Counted from the stretch's first letter, positions 21,892-34,773 are shown. The stretch is 64,000 nucleotides of DNA from Paramecium octaurelia (GCA_905182995.1 CAJJDP010000011.1:570432-634431); one strand, 5' to 3'. Numbers and translations are program-made. The notes: generated by a model from the letters alone, not told the origin.

Positions 21892-23139
21892 TCAAATGAA
21901 AGACTTTTAGTTCATTATAGATCTCTTAGCTTCATGAAATTTAGAATAAAAGTCTCTGTTATCATTGGTTTTTAATGATTTTTTCTAACTAGATCGTTCT
22001 ATAAAGCTTATAGAGTTGTTATTCTCCTTTTCTTCCCTTAAAACTTAATTATTTCCAATCATCGAATCTCTAGTTTTATCTTCAACCGCCTTCTAATAGA
22101 TATATTGTTCTCTTTAGGTAGGATTAATAGATTCAATTCCCCTTAAAGAAACCAATTATAGTTTGACTCCTCTCATATCGTTGATCATTTATTATATTGA
22201 CCCAGAATCCAAACAAAATTTACCCTAAATAGTTGGACTTATTTTGTCTTGCCTAACTTGTTCAATTAAATACTAGATCTTCTTTTTCTCTTTTACAACG
22301 TAATTACAGGCCTCAACACATAATGTAACATTAGGGTTGCTAGATCCAAAAAATGAAACAAGTTATTCATTATATTGATTAACGCGATCAGTTTATAGTT
22401 TAATTTTAGCCATTAAGCCTTCAATTTCAATGAGTTTATCAGCTACTAATTCATCTGCAGCCTATAACATCTCTTATTCTTTGAGTTTTAATGTTTTGTA
22501 AATATCTTCAAAATTAGAAGTGATCTACATCTTTGCTTATCCTACTAAGTCTACTAAGTCTTATTTTTTGTTCACAATTTTGCATTGTTCATGTAACAAA
22601 TACTCACAACAACTTTACAAGGATACCTAGAGTTAATTTCCATTTTCTCTTATTAGATCAAAAGATTTTGATATATTTCTAACCTCATGATTCTTGTGCA
22701 ATCCTTATAAGTAGCATTCCATACAGAAACATTATGCTTCACAAGTAAAACAATACAGAACACTACTTTCAGTAAGATGCTACTAGCAAGTGATATTAGT
22801 TAGTTATTATTATTATGATTAATTATGATAATCAGCCTGCTAGATTTGTTGGGATTATTTAGTTTCTAATATTTCACTTCTTTATTCATAATCATCAGAA
22901 CAGCAAGAGGATTATGGATTCATCTCTAATAACACTTACACAGCAGATGGATCCAATTAAGTTTTGGATGAACATATTTAACATATCAATGGAGGGTACA
23001 TAGTATATTAGTTCCACTTTGCCACAGCCTTTGCTGCACAATTCAAACACAAATTGTGATCACATTAAAGCGATAAAATTTATTCGACTTATGCTCCACA
23101 TTTACAACATTCCAATAATTCACTTTCAGTATCAGACAT
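21892..23139 (-). CDS. RING/B-box (TRIM-like) protein
   Basis: Intron-free, 415 aa. The N-terminus has a RING-type cysteine pattern: ECCKCGAQVEQILSLQC, DHNLCLNC, later CQIC and, after a Gln-rich linker, a B-box-like zinc finger (CQQH...LYCFTCEAQCFCMECYL...LHKNH). A coiled-coil region of ~200 residues follows (for example LKLKEQEMLQAADELVADK). The C-terminus is short and basic. RING then B-box then coiled coil is the tripartite TRIM arrangement, so E3 ubiquitin ligase activity with self-association is expected, but substrates are unknown. The start codon lies 40 bases from that of the divergent gene at 23180, implying a shared promoter. Confidence 0.85.
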
Positions 23140-23179
23140 TTTGCAGTTAATATAAAATTGCAGTTAATTTTATTAATTA

Positions 23180-23868
23180 ATGAATTTATGTCTAAATAAG
23201 CTTTTAGAATCAATTAATCAAGTTTATGAAGTTACCTTCTAAAAAATGATTGAAATACTTTATAGAGGAGGAATCATTCGACCACATATCGGAAGAGCGG
23301 TAATTCCAACTTTAGAACTACAACCCATAGATCACTCATTAAAATAGCCCTTAACTTTACATTCTTGTTCATCAACTCCTGTTTTTACCAAAAGTGAATC
23401 TATTTATAGAAGAGCAGAATCTGAAAAAGAATTTAAAAAGTGCATTATACCAAAGTATGTTTTTAATATTAGTCAAGTTTAGGTGACACCATTAACAAAG
23501 TGGAATGCTACTCCAAAGATATATCTCTCCTTAATTTGTTTGATGATAAATAAGAAGTAAATCCAAATACAAATTAATTCGACAATAATAATGTTAGATA
23601 TTAATTACAGCCAATTACAGAAGAACATAAAGTATGTAATAATCTAGAACATTTAGAATCTGAAGAATTCAAAAATAATCAAAACCAAGTTAATCATTTA
23701 ATCTAAAATTAATAAAGAAATTAAAATTCTCAAGAATAAATATCATAAGATTAGTTTTATTCAATAATAGATAATCCAAACAAGATCACTTAATCCGAAT
23801 AATTTTTTAGCATTATAGATAGAAGTTCTTTTAGACATAGCTTCAATAAGAATTAAGCAAGAAAATGA
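23180..23868 (+). CDS. unrecognised Asn/Gln-rich protein
   Basis: A 23-base intron ending CAAG leaves 222 codons. A TAG lies five bases further on, but using that site breaks the frame. The first ~45 residues look ordered (LYRGGIIRPHIGRAV); the remainder is polar and Asn/Gln/Ser-rich (for example NNQNQVNHLIQNQQRNQNSQ). Two near-identical short motifs, YSIIDNPN and FSIIDRSS, occur near the C-terminus. No family is recognised. Confidence 0.65.
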
Positions 23869-24373
23869 CGTTATTTTATCATTAAATAATTATATTATTT
23901 AATTCTAATTTAAGTATGATTTGATATGATTTGACCTCAAATTCTATTTATAGAGTATATAAATCACTTACATTTAAATCTCGATTATTATAAATTATAT
24001 GTAAAATTTAATTCATGATTTCATATTTAGAAGATTAAGTAAAAGAAATATACTTAAATCCCTTTTAGTTTTCCTTATCTAATTAGATTCAATTTTTAAT
24101 AATTTAAGTACATTAACTTTCCAGTCCTTTGAATCTACAACTTAAAAATTAGTAAGAAAAGTTAAGAATAGAGAAATTTATGAAAAACTTAACTCTCCCA
24201 AAATCCCCCATAAATTTAACTTGATATGAGGGTTGCTATTCACTTAGCTTCAGCATTTCGATAGGGTTTACACCAATCATTGAAATTAAAGAAACATTAT
24301 TTGAACGTATTACCAAATTATAGAATATATTAATTATAGTGGAAATATATTATTATATTAAAAGTACATATAT
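23869..24373. other. intergenic
   Basis: AT-rich tandem spacer with no supported frame or element. Confidence 0.5.
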
Positions 24374-25075
24374 ATGGATAAGTCGGAATAATTATATTCT
24401 CAGCTAACTGATTAAGGAGAAGAATCCAACATTCTGATATGTACTCAAGACCCAATAACTTTATATAATAAAGTAAATGTGTAGAGAATAACATAGTTTA
24501 TTAAAGTGTATAATTTAGATGATAATAAAGTTGATGGCATAACATTATAATACATGAAATAAAGTAAAGTCGTTCAATTCATTCATAATTATTTAAGAAA
24601 TAATTTGGGAAGAGTCGTCTTTTTTTTAATTCTGATTTTACTTCCTATCATCAATCTATTTTATTATCTCATCCTTTTAACAGCTTCGTTTAGATTAAGC
24701 TAAAATTATTCGATTTTTTAATCAAATATAGGTAAGTATTTAATAATACATCGATTAGGTTAGGTTTTGGATCCATTTGCAAATATGGTTGAAAATTCAG
24801 ACCTATGCGAAATGATGAAAAAAAATTATGTCCTCTTTGATATGGAGATTAAAGAAAATGAAGGCTTACACTTTTCCACCAAAGTTAAAGAAATGATTAA
24901 AAATAGATCTAATGGAAACAATAAAATTAAATATACAATCTATAATTAAATATTAAAGGAATAATTTTATGGATATCCTAATTCAAGAATCACATATTTA
25001 AAATGGATGATAGTCTCCACTCTAATCATAACAGTTCAATTAACATTAATAATAATATATTTTTCTAAGATTTGA
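24374..25075 (+). CDS. two-pass membrane protein of unknown function
   Basis: One 27-base intron leaves 225 codons, 224 aa. The order is a polar N-terminus of about 80 residues, a first membrane helix (VVFFLILILLPIINLFYYLI), an internal domain of ~85 residues (DPFANMVENSDLCEMM and a Lys-rich stretch), then a C-terminal membrane helix (MIVSTLIITVQLTLIIIYF) ending four residues before the stop. Both ends therefore probably face the cytosol. No family recognised. Confidence 0.7.
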
Positions 25076-25483
25076 AAACTTATATGCTTAAAGATGAATA
25101 CATTAGTAAATAAATAAATTATGTTAATTATTATCCGTCCTTCAAAATAAAATTATAAATATAAATTCCATTATCCTGCATAAAAAATTTGTAATTTATA
25201 GAACCTAAATATTTAAATAAGAAATATTATTTTTTTATTCTCTTCTTTATTATACAATCCAGAATTATTAAACAAATTTTTTAGCGTGTATAAATATCTT
25301 GAATAAAAACAAGCTTTAAATCTCCCTTAATTAAACCAAATTAGAATGTTAATTAGAATATATTTTTTTGATTAATTGATAACTATGTAAATGTACTTAA
25401 TGCTAATATTATAATGAGAACTTATATTTATCAATATTGAAATTAAAGTTGAAGATTTTCTTTTATTCTTAATAACAATATTA
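25076..25483. other. intergenic
   Basis: Very AT-rich; nothing supported. Confidence 0.5.
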
Positions 25484-25960
25484 ATGAGAATAACTCAAGA
25501 AACTCGTTTGAAGATCTTTAAAGCAAGTATTTATTAATTTCTATTAAACAATATTATACTTCTTGAAACTTTATAGATAGAAAATTATTCTTAACCAATC
25601 GAAGAAAGTCTATTCTTTGATATTTAAAACAATAGGAATTTATTTGAGGAAAATAAGGTCTAATTAACTGGGTTTATCAGAATTTCATATAGGACTCATA
25701 TACCTAAATTATTAAGGTTATTTTTATTTGAATATATAAATTTATTAAGTTAAAATTATGGCTTAAGAAATGAGAATATTTACTTTTTTTCGACGTTTTG
25801 CTATCTCAAAACAAGTAAATTTGCCAATAGAGTAAAAACCCACACTCTCCTTTAAATTATTGGAGTAATCTATTTAAAGGACAAAATAGCAAATAAAGCA
25901 ATTACATTAACACTTTCTCATTTGTTGCATGAAGAAGGGATTAATTGCTAATATTTCTGA
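25484..25960 (+). CDS. small hypothetical protein
   Basis: A continuous 158-codon frame ended by TGA at 25958-25960. It is Leu/Ile-rich and weakly basic, with a plausible amphipathic C-terminal segment (DKIANKAITLTLSHLLHEE). The length is above chance for a TGA-only code but not decisive, and no motif is recognised. It might be an uncharacterised small protein or a remnant. Confidence 0.4.
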
Positions 25961-26208
25961 AAAGGATGGAAATGTGTTAAAGAAAAATAAGTTCGATAAA
26001 ATATTTAACTCATAGTTAACTGAATGTTATAGCTTTAGTTTAAAAATAAGTGTTGCAATTTAAAATAAATTATAAAAGGGACTGTTAATATCTATTTTCA
26101 GAATTGTAAAACACCATTTTAAAATATGTGTTAAATTTAAAATTACTCAATTATTTAATAGATCTTTACAGTAATGACTATTAATAATAAATTGATATAA
26201 TTATTCTT

Positions 26209-27932
26209 ATGAATTGGAAATAATCAAAATCATTTTTTGATGATTAGAAATCTGATTAAAAATTTTGGAAAAAACAAGTATAATGTATTGACGAGAAAAA
26301 AATTGAATTCCAATGTTTGCTTTTTAAAAAAAATTGGAAAACTGGATTTTGGTTAAGCAAAAATTATGTGATATACGAATCACATCTAATAAAAATAAAG
26401 GTATCGAAATGGTGCTATATTAGCCATAATCAAAGCAATGTCACATTGTTAATCTCAATTTGTCCAGAATATAAAAGGTAAAATATGAGAATAAGCTAGA
26501 AAAAGAAATATTTAATAAAGTATGTGGTTTTATTAATTGCTAGGAAAAATATGGGTTTAGAGTGATAAGAAATAATCAATGTCGAGAATTCTATAGTAGA
26601 TCAAAGGAATTAAATATGTAATTATGGAATTAATTACGAAAAGAAGCATTTCTTTCTTCATTCACAGAGCATTATGAACTTGATAAGGTTATTGGAAAAG
26701 GGAACTTTGCTAAGGTTTATTAAAGTGTGAACAAAGAAAATCAAAAACTATATGCAGTTAAGGTTTTTGAAAAAAACAAAATGAGAAGTTCTGAGATTGA
26801 TAAATAAGCTCTTTTGAAAGAAATAAGTATTATGCGTAAACTGAATCATAATGGAGTGATAAAATTGCATGAGGTTTTTGAAGATGAAATAAATATCTAC
26901 TTTGTTTTAGATTATTTGGAAGGGGGAGAGTTATATCACCACATTTAGAATAATCAAACATTTCCTGAGAAATTGGTGGCTAGGATAATAGCAACAGTTT
27001 TGAATACATTGGATTACTTATAAAAACTTAATATTTTACATAGAGATCTTAAGCCAGAAAATATGATTTTGAGGAATAAAGGAATATTGGATGATATTGT
27101 GATTACAGATTTTGGTTTGGCAGATTATTATTCAATGAAAGGCAATTACCTATTTACCAGATGTGGAACTCCTGGATATGTAGCACCAGAAGTATTGCAT
27201 GATGAAGCCTATGATTTTAAAATAGATATTTTTAGTGTTGGATGTTTAATGTTTGTACTCTTGGCAGGTAGGTCACCATTCAAAGGGTAGAAGTATGATG
27301 ATATTGTAATGAAAAATTATCATTGTTAAGTTGATTATAAGTCAATTGAAAATTCGATTTCTACTGATGGATAATCCTTATTGAAATAGCTCCTGCACCA
27401 AAATTCCTAATTTAGACCGAGTGCTCGTTTGGCTTTGAGACATAAATGGTTTGAATTGAATCTGAGTTAAAGTCGATACAATGAATTAAATTATAATCCA
27501 TTAGATCCAAAAAATTCAACAATGAAATCTAGTTTATGCGATACACGATTTTAGAGTTTAAATCAAAATTGTAAATAATCAGAAGGGCCAAGAAAAAATT
27601 AAGAAAATAAACAAGTACTTACGTTAATTAAATTAAGCAAATAAAAGATTAGGTCTATATTTATTCTTTAATGGATTTGAATAACAGTGAAAATGATATT
27701 GTTGATGATGAAGATGAGCGTCCATAATCTCAGTTTTTGCCACAGTATCAAATAATTAGCAAATTTAAATAAATATTAGATAACTAAAAGTATTCTCAGT
27801 TTAATTCGACTAAGTTATATGTAAATTTATAACAATAATTAGGAAACAACTGGAAATACTTCAATATAGTTTGTAGAGGATAATTTGAAGGAAAACTATT
27901 AGATTAAAAATTTAAAGTCATCTCTAATTTGA
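26209..27932 (+). CDS. PH-domain protein kinase (CAMK-like)
   Basis: N-terminal pleckstrin-homology-like domain (~residues 30-120): FQCLLFKKNWKTGFWLSKNY, then YGFRVIRNNQCREFYSRSKE and LWNQLRKEA. Next is a full kinase domain: VIGKGNFAKVYQ, YAVKVFEKNK, ILHRDLKPENMIL, ITDFGLADY, CGTPGYVAPEV, DIFSVGCLMFVLLAGRSPF. All catalytic residues are present. The C-terminal tail is acidic (SENDIVDDEDERPQ). Introns of 23, 18 (26478-26495, ending AAG), 24, 23 (AAG) and 22 bases give exactly 538 codons. The PH domain suggests recruitment to phosphoinositides. It has the architecture of Akt but a CAMK-like kinase core, a combination common in ciliates. Confidence 0.88.
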
Positions 27933-28059
27933 ATAATTAGTCATGAATCTCAATAATGAACATAATATATAAATATTAAGCTATAAAAATTTAATTGTAT
28001 TAAAAGCAAAATAATTTATAAAACTTTATAATTTAATATTAATTGAAATTTGTCCTATA

Positions 28060-28480
28060 ATGACTATCCAATTACAATATAACCCTGCGACGTAAGTACT
28101 TTGAAATTGAAACTTAATGCAAACTATTTATATTAAATTATTTGAGGTGATAAAGTTTATGAATTACAGAAGATATAACGATCTAGTGAATTTCTAAATT
28201 CTCTTTATCCTACTTTATCCAAGAACTGTAAGAGGTTGAATAAAGAATAAAATAAATAATTTATGTTACTGAAGCTCAGCTTTTTTGAGAACTGGTTCCT
28301 TAAATCAATTATAAATATTTTGATGATATAACATATGAAAACCCATGTCTCAAAGGTACTGAGGATGAAATTCTTAAGAATAAAGTAGCCTAATAACTTA
28401 TTTGTGTAAAGAATGCTATGTATATAACTTTTAAAATTATATATGTAGATTTGTCTTGAAAATGTTTGACCCACCTATTT
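28060..28480 (+). CDS. possible small PX-like gene, structure uncertain
   Basis: Exon-like pieces on the plus strand: MTIQLQYNPAT, then YFEIETQCKLFILNYLR and RYNDLVNFQ. The last two together resemble the core of a PX (phosphoinositide-binding) domain. I could not find an intron chain that links them cleanly, so this may be a diverged or eroded gene. Low confidence. Confidence 0.25.
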
Positions 28481-28971
28481 GTGCAGATAGATAGTAAAAT
28501 GTAGCCGATGTATATTGGTATTGAACGTTTTCAAAGATAATGCAGGAATCGGCTATTTTTAGAAAGTCTTTAAAAAGCCTTTGTATTATAAAATTATTGT
28601 AAAAAATGATGTTATTTATAAAAATCAGATAAAAATATTAATTAGCACATACTGAATTGAATTGTGGATACATTCAATCATAAATGTTAGGGTTGAATTT
28701 TTATTAATATGAAAAATAGGATATAGATAGGATATATTATTTAACTTGAACCGAAAAAAGCTGTGGATATTGATTTATGCAATTGAGACACTCAAGTACT
28801 ATTTGATATTTAAAATCAATTTTTTAGAAAGAAGACTAAATGTAGCATTAAAATAATTTTAATTAAATGACAATTATTTCAATTTGAATATTAAACAGAC
28901 ATTGTTAATAATTTAGAAATAATTTATTAGTATTTTAACTGAATTTGTAAAACTAAAACGAATTATTTTTA
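28481..28971. other. intergenic
   Basis: AT-rich spacer, likely holding the promoter of the hydroxylase gene at its end. Confidence 0.5.
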
Positions 28972-30334
28972 ATGTTTCATAAACTTCTGTTCTCTAGAAG
29001 AAATTTTTCATCCTTATACCCAAAAAGAAACTTCCACATAGATTATCTCAAAGATATTTAAATCATTACTAATGATTATTGCTAGAGTCTCAAACACATA
29101 TACGAATCGTTTTCAACTCACAAAATTAAACTTTCAGATATTCAGACCATGAAATTAAACCGAACAGATAAGTAATATTAGTTCATTAACCTAGGGATCA
29201 AAGGTTAATACTGAATTTAACATTTGAAGAAAGGGATTCATACAAATTTAATAAGTTGTATCAAGAACTATAAAATGGGCATGACCAAGTTTTAACTAAT
29301 AAAAACTCTAAAATCCCAATAGTCCCATGGTTCCCAAGAGGCGAGAATGATATAAAGTCACGTATTTGAATAAATTAATGTAGTTGGACTTCTTATGGTA
29401 GTTAATGAAGAAAATAACCAATTCCATCCTCAGTTTACAGATTAAGAGTACAGAGAGAGGAGAGAATAGATTGCCAAAATCTCACAACAACATGTCTTCG
29501 GATAAAAAATTCCATCAATTGATTACACTTAAAAAGAAGAAGCCACTTGGAAAAAGATATACTCAATTTTAAGAAAGAAAGGAAACCCGCTATTGGCTCA
29601 AAGATATTTAAAAAACCTAGAGAAGATTGAGAATGCTTTAGGATTTAAATATAAAGTCCCTTAACTTAGTGACATTGATGCCTATTTGAGAGCTGAAACA
29701 GGCTTCAGAATCAAAGCGACTCATGGTATCCTAAGCCAAAGAGAATTTCTCAATGCTCTGGCCCATAGAGTCTTCTGTTGTACCCAATATATTAGACATC
29801 ATGCCTATCCAGAATATTCTCCTGAACCAGACTTAATTCATGAAGTTGTGGTATCTTATTTATTCTAATAAAAGGGTCATGTACCTTTATTTGCTGACAA
29901 GGAAATTGCTGATCTATCCTAAGAAATTGGAATTTTATCCTGTGGGGTTGAACAAAAAGATTTATCAAGACTAGGAACTTTGTATTGGTTCACTTTGGAA
30001 TTTGGGGCTTGCAAGGAAAACGGTTAAATTAAAGGTTATGGAGCAGGAATCGCTAGTTCAACTGGAGAACTCGATGTAATTCTTAATAAATAAATTATAG
30101 AATTTTCATATTGCTAATTACGAGAAATTTGATCCATTTATCCATGCAGACAGAACATATCCTACTTAGATAGTCTAACCTACATACTTATATTGTGAGA
30201 GCTTTGATGAAGTCATCCAAGAACTACGTATGTTTGGCCAAAGTCTTTAAAAACCATTTGGATTGTATTACGATTTTGTGGAAAAAGAATTAAAAGCTAC
30301 TAAAGTAATCTAAACTCATTTATAAAACCCATGA
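28972..30334 (+). CDS. biopterin-dependent aromatic amino-acid hydroxylase (phenylalanine hydroxylase type)
   Basis: Tetrahydrobiopterin-dependent iron enzyme that converts Phe to Tyr. Introns of 26 (AAG), 22, 24 (29851-29874, AAG) and 25 bases give 422 codons. Catalytic core: VPWFPRGENDI, ETGFRIKATHGILSQREFL, QYIRHHAYPEYSPEPDLIHE, VVGHVPLFAD with both iron-binding His residues (HE..GH) and the later Glu in YWFTLEFGACKE, then GYGAGIASSTGELD. Only the C-terminal ~30 residues diverge. The N-terminus, MFHKLLFSRRNFSSLYPKR, is basic, Ser-rich and without acids, like a mitochondrial presequence. The regulatory ACT domain is not evident in the first ~90 residues. Enzyme identity is firm; substrate choice (Phe, Tyr, Trp) is not. 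Confidence 0.93.
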
Positions 30335-30929
30335 TTAATATTAGATATTAGACATTATATAGATTGCGTATTTTTTATTTTGAGCATTTCAATAAATTTA
30401 CTGAATTTTTCTAATAATAATAAATGCATATATTTTATATATTTGACCTGTCTTATAAACTTACTTAATTTCTATTGTAAATTTTCTTTATCACAACCGA
30501 ATTAAGAGACAAATTAATATTTGTTTCGAAAATTTTGGTTTGCACTGATACTTTTTTCATAAATACTAAAAAACGAATAAAAATATTGAAATCCCTAAAC
30601 TGATAAATTTCCTATTCTAACTGCTTTACAAATTGTGGATTTACTTAAAGTCATTAAGACTTGTAATGTAAGTCTTATATTAATAAATTCTCAAAAGACA
30701 ATAATTAATGTAACTAAATTGTTAATCCTTAAAGATTTCTTCTTAATTAATATGAATATTTGGTACTTTTTTGTGATTTGGAGAAAAATTCATTTCAAAT
30801 ATCATAGGCAGCTAGTTAAACTTCACTAATTTTCTTTAAAATTAAATTAAAACGAATATTATTAATTGTACTTTTTTAGTATATATTTTGTTAATAATTT
30901 AATAATAAATTATATTATATAAAGTTGAT
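30335..30929. other. intergenic
   Basis: AT-rich. A plus frame at 30635-30829 continues past its TAA/TAG codons but shows no coding signal. Confidence 0.5.
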
Positions 30930-31535
30930 ATGATGAACAATTCTCAAAATTTATTGGAGTTGGAGTAAACTGCCTAGTTTTTCAATCCAGGCAGAAAAAT
31001 ACTAAAATAGCGAACAATTAAAAAATTGCAACCAATTGTGGATGAATAAATGGTGAATGAATTTTCCATACCTACATTCAGTAGGAAGCTAAGTTAATAA
31101 GAAATATTCGACTTCGATTAAATAGTTTAGCAACAACTTCTCAAATATAATAGTCAACCAAATATTCTGTAGATAAACCAAAATTTTAACAATCTCCATC
31201 TCTTAAAGTCTTCACATAAATCAAGTAAAATTCAAACACCCTTAAAATCCCTTCTCGGAGTTCAATAAAGACTATTATTTCCAAAAAATCAATCTACCTA
31301 ACTTCTATTTAACGAATAAAGTAAATAATCAACTCCTGAAAAATGTAGAAGAAACATAAAAGTACTGCTTAATCCTTTTAATTTTGAAAGAAAATCGTCG
31401 GAAATATAATAGAATAAAAGCTCATCTCAAAGTTTAAGACCCTCACTATCATAAGGAAGAACCTTCCTATAAAGAAAAGCATAAATTGGAGTCTTAAATA
31501 GAATATTCTCTTCTAGGTCATAGGATAATATTTGA
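30930..31535 (+). CDS. unrecognised Gln/Ser/Lys-rich protein
   Basis: Intron-free frame of 201 aa from the tandem ATGATG at 30930 to TGA at 31533-31535. It is basic and polar with many TAA/TAG Gln codons, including a possible ordered segment (GVQQRLLFPKNQSTQLLF) and SP/TP sites (for example IQTPLKS, STPEK). It may be a disordered regulatory protein. No family recognised. Confidence 0.6.
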
Positions 31536-32131
31536 GTAATTATGTGTATTTATAATTTTATCATACTTCATAAATAACATAGAAATTCGATATTATAAAT
31601 AATCAATTATAGCAATACGAATCTTCATTAAAACTATTAGTTTCTCACTTTGATTATTGAATGTGAATATTAAAATATATTTCAGATGCTTCTAATATTA
31701 TTAGGGCGTTATTTGACAAAAGTTATATCCATCTATCAATTGAAATTTAAAATATATTCAAATAAAATATTAATTTTAAGTAATAAATGAGCTTAATTGA
31801 TTAGAATAATGAATTTGATATGATAATACAACTTGAGTTAAATGATATTATTGGATATTTCAAGATAATGATAGCAAATTGTAAAAGAAATGACTTTAGA
31901 TAAAGATAATATTTCTTACATTGTATATTACACAATATTAGATAAAATATGTGTTGTATTCTTGAATAATAATATTTCTATTATTTATTCTAAATCTTCG
32001 AATGAAATAATTAAAATATAGATGGTTTCGATCATACTATATCCATATTTATTATTAAAATAATAATAAGGGATTACAAAATAATGAGAAAATGTTTGTT
32101 TATTAATATACTTGAATATATTGCAAGTTTA
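31536..32131. other. intergenic, convergent
   Basis: AT-rich spacer between convergent stops; no feature found. Confidence 0.5.
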
Positions 32132-32600
32132 TCAAAGAACTGAACCAGCAGCTGATGCAATCTTTGGCCATAAATCGGCAGCCTCCTTTCCAACTGGACC
32201 TGTGATGGCGGATCCTTTCATTTCACCTTTAGGATTGATGATAACTCCGGCGTTGTCTATGATATTTAACAATTCAAACCTTCGAAATAAATGTAATATC
32301 CTTCTCGGCGTCTGTATGGCTTTCTTTATCTGACGACGACTGCTTACATGACTATGATAGTGAATTTGAGTTACCCTTCTTTCTGAGTGCTGGCTTACCC
32401 TATTTGACTGAGCATAAGACCATATCACCAATGGAGGCAGAGGGTAATCTGCTCAAATGTCCCTTAATTCCAAAAGTTGAAATGACATAGATATTCTTGG
32501 CTCCTGAGTTATCAGCACAGTTGAGTACTGCACCAACGTTGCAAGCGAGTGTGATTCTCAATTTAATACCGACTTGTCCTCCTCTTCCTCTCTTTGACAT
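32132..32600 (-). CDS. RPL23: 60S ribosomal protein uL14 (RPL23)
   Basis: Large-subunit ribosomal protein at the subunit interface. Introns at 32352-32374 and 32257-32279 (23 bases each, TAG) leave 141 codons, 140 aa, the eukaryotic norm. The sequence follows uL14 from end to end: [50 protein letters not shown], the [20 protein letters not shown] loop, [20 protein letters not shown], and [14 protein letters not shown]. In this compact genome it stands alone, with no linked ribosomal gene in the window. Confidence 0.98.
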
Positions 32601-32761
32601 TCGTAAATTTAATTAATTTTAAAAATAGATTTGTGAATATTTTAAGTGTTAATAAAGAAATCACCACGGTCTTTTAATCTTATTGAATACCTAGCTTTAT
32701 TCTGTTAAGAAATTGATTTATTAAAAATTTAGAGCATCAAAATCATCAAATGTAGTGAATT

Positions 32762-34773
32762 TCATAGATTGCACTATATTAAAATGGAATTGATATTACA
32801 TTTCAGCAATTCTTTAAAAGAATCAACATCATTATCGGAATCTTTACAGCTTGATCTGTCTGGATTGCTTTGCTTCCTCTTTTGTTAGTATTACTCTATA
32901 ATGGCGTCTTTTGGAACAGATATGGATTATTTCAGGATCATACTCTATTTTACAGTTCCCCTTCCTGATCTCTAGGATTAAAGAGTCTTAATGGAGTTCC
33001 TTTGATAAAGTGACTTAATATCATTTGTATGTATGGAGAAATCTAATTGGAACTCCTTGCTCTACTTAGAACCATTTGAATCAGAATTTTTGATGCTCTT
33101 AATGGATTATTTATTATGGAAATCTAGCCCAGAGACTATCTAATAGGATTTATAATTGGTTTCTGAGGTTATTTTTGTGTAATGAGAAATAAATGAAGAT
33201 TCTAAAGCCTCCTAAGTAGTGAATCTATCTTCATGTTTAGGCTCTAACATTTTCTTAACAAGACTCTTTAATTCCACACTAACATCAGGCCAAGGGGACT
33301 TTTCGTAATTCACTTAGCATTTAGAATTCAATAACTAGATCTAACTTGGCTTTCCTCTAAAAGGAGCATATCCTGCTGTCAACTACTATAATAACTGATA
33401 AATACTATGTATAAAACACAGCCAGCACTAAATACATCTCCTTTTTAGGTGTAAGGATGTCCTCTAAATATTTCAGGTGCTAAAAAACCAGGTGTACCTG
33501 CTTTGCTTAATAGTTCTTTTTCATTGATTTCCTCTGCAAAACCAAAATCAACTAACTTTATCTGTAGATTCTCAGTAGATTCCATCATGATATTTTCTAA
33601 CTTCAAATCTCGATGTACAAATCCATTAGAATGCATTTCAAAAAGAGCATCCAAGATTCCTTTAATTAGCTAAGCAATTTGTTTTTCAGTTAGTTTTCCT
33701 TTTGATTTATAATATTGATAAAGAGTGCCTCCTTGACAATATTCAATGATGATTACTAGTTTATCTTTCTCTTAATAAACTTCGTAGATCTACTCAATTC
33801 CTGGATGATTTAATGTTTTCAGTGATATAACTTCGTTATATACCATTTACTGCACTATTATGTTTAATTATTTTATACTATAAATTTATCTTTATGCTTA
33901 TTTTCCTCAAACATATTTCTATAAATGACTTTAGCTGCAAATACTTGTTCATCTCTCTTTCTTTGGACCTTGTACACAGTAGCAAACGCTCCACTTCCAA
34001 GAGTCTCCGTCTAATTGTATATACAATCATATCCTCTCATCAAACAGAACTCTTATATCGATTCACACAATTTTAGTGTTGATTCAATTTAATGATCAAA
34101 TATAGTTATTCCTATTCCCTCCACTCTTTCTAAATAGAGAACTGGAACATTCAATCCCTTCTTAGTCTTTTAGTATGAGATTATCACTCTATTGTCCATA
34201 CTCAATTATACAAAGCCCTTTGGTTCTGTATCTGACTCCTATTTAAATTAATCTTGGGTATACCTTTTTGAAATACATAAGCATGCCGGACTATGCCAAT
34301 CTAAAATAATATCCCTTCACAGTTTTTTTCTTTCTCCCAATTCTAAGCATATTCCCTTCAAACAGACTATCCTCACTATTCCAGTTTCTATTGTGGTCTT
34401 ATTAGGAGCGTCTATCCCAAAATTATTTAATTGTTTCATCTTTCTTTACTCTAAAAAATGGCCATTTAGCTTCTCCAACAAATCTTTAAATTTTTCTTAC
34501 AGCTGTAGGTGGTTTCTTGATATATATTGATGAATTCATTATTAAATCATTTTTCATATTTGGAGTCTTAACTTAATTTTGGTTATCGTCTTGAGGTTAT
34601 TGGAATGGTTTGGAGAATGAATGAGATCTTTAAATTTTTTCAAGAATGTTTGATGTAAACTCTTAACCCAATCCTTTTATTATGATTGGCTGATTGTTAT
34701 CGAAGCTGCCTTTAAACATAGTTTGGGATAATTTCTCTCTTAAAGGCTCTTCATTTATTAATGTTTTTTTCAT
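32762..34773 (-). CDS. PH-domain protein kinase, second of its kind
   Basis: Introns of 25 (TAG), 29 (CAG, skipping an earlier TAG) and 23 bases give 645 codons. A polar N-terminus of ~100 residues is followed by a PH-like domain (LFEGNMLRIGRKKKTVKGYY, FRLAQSGMLMYFKK). The kinase domain then reads TLGSGAFATVYKVQRK, FAAKVIYRN, FVHRDLKLENIMM, LVDFGFAEE, AGTPGFLAPEI, DVFSAGCVLYI. HRD and DFG are intact. The HRDLKLEN and FGFA pattern resembles CAMK/CDPK-like kinases. The C-terminal ~140 residues are Ser-rich (NSDSNGSKQSKEF) with possible phosphorylation sites. It shares architecture with the kinase at 26209 on the other strand, and probably responds to membrane lipids in the same way. Confidence 0.88.

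Noticed and set aside
30635-30829. Small plus frame starting MDLLKVIKTC
   Set aside because: Length is within chance for a code with one stop, composition equals the AT-rich spacer, no motif.
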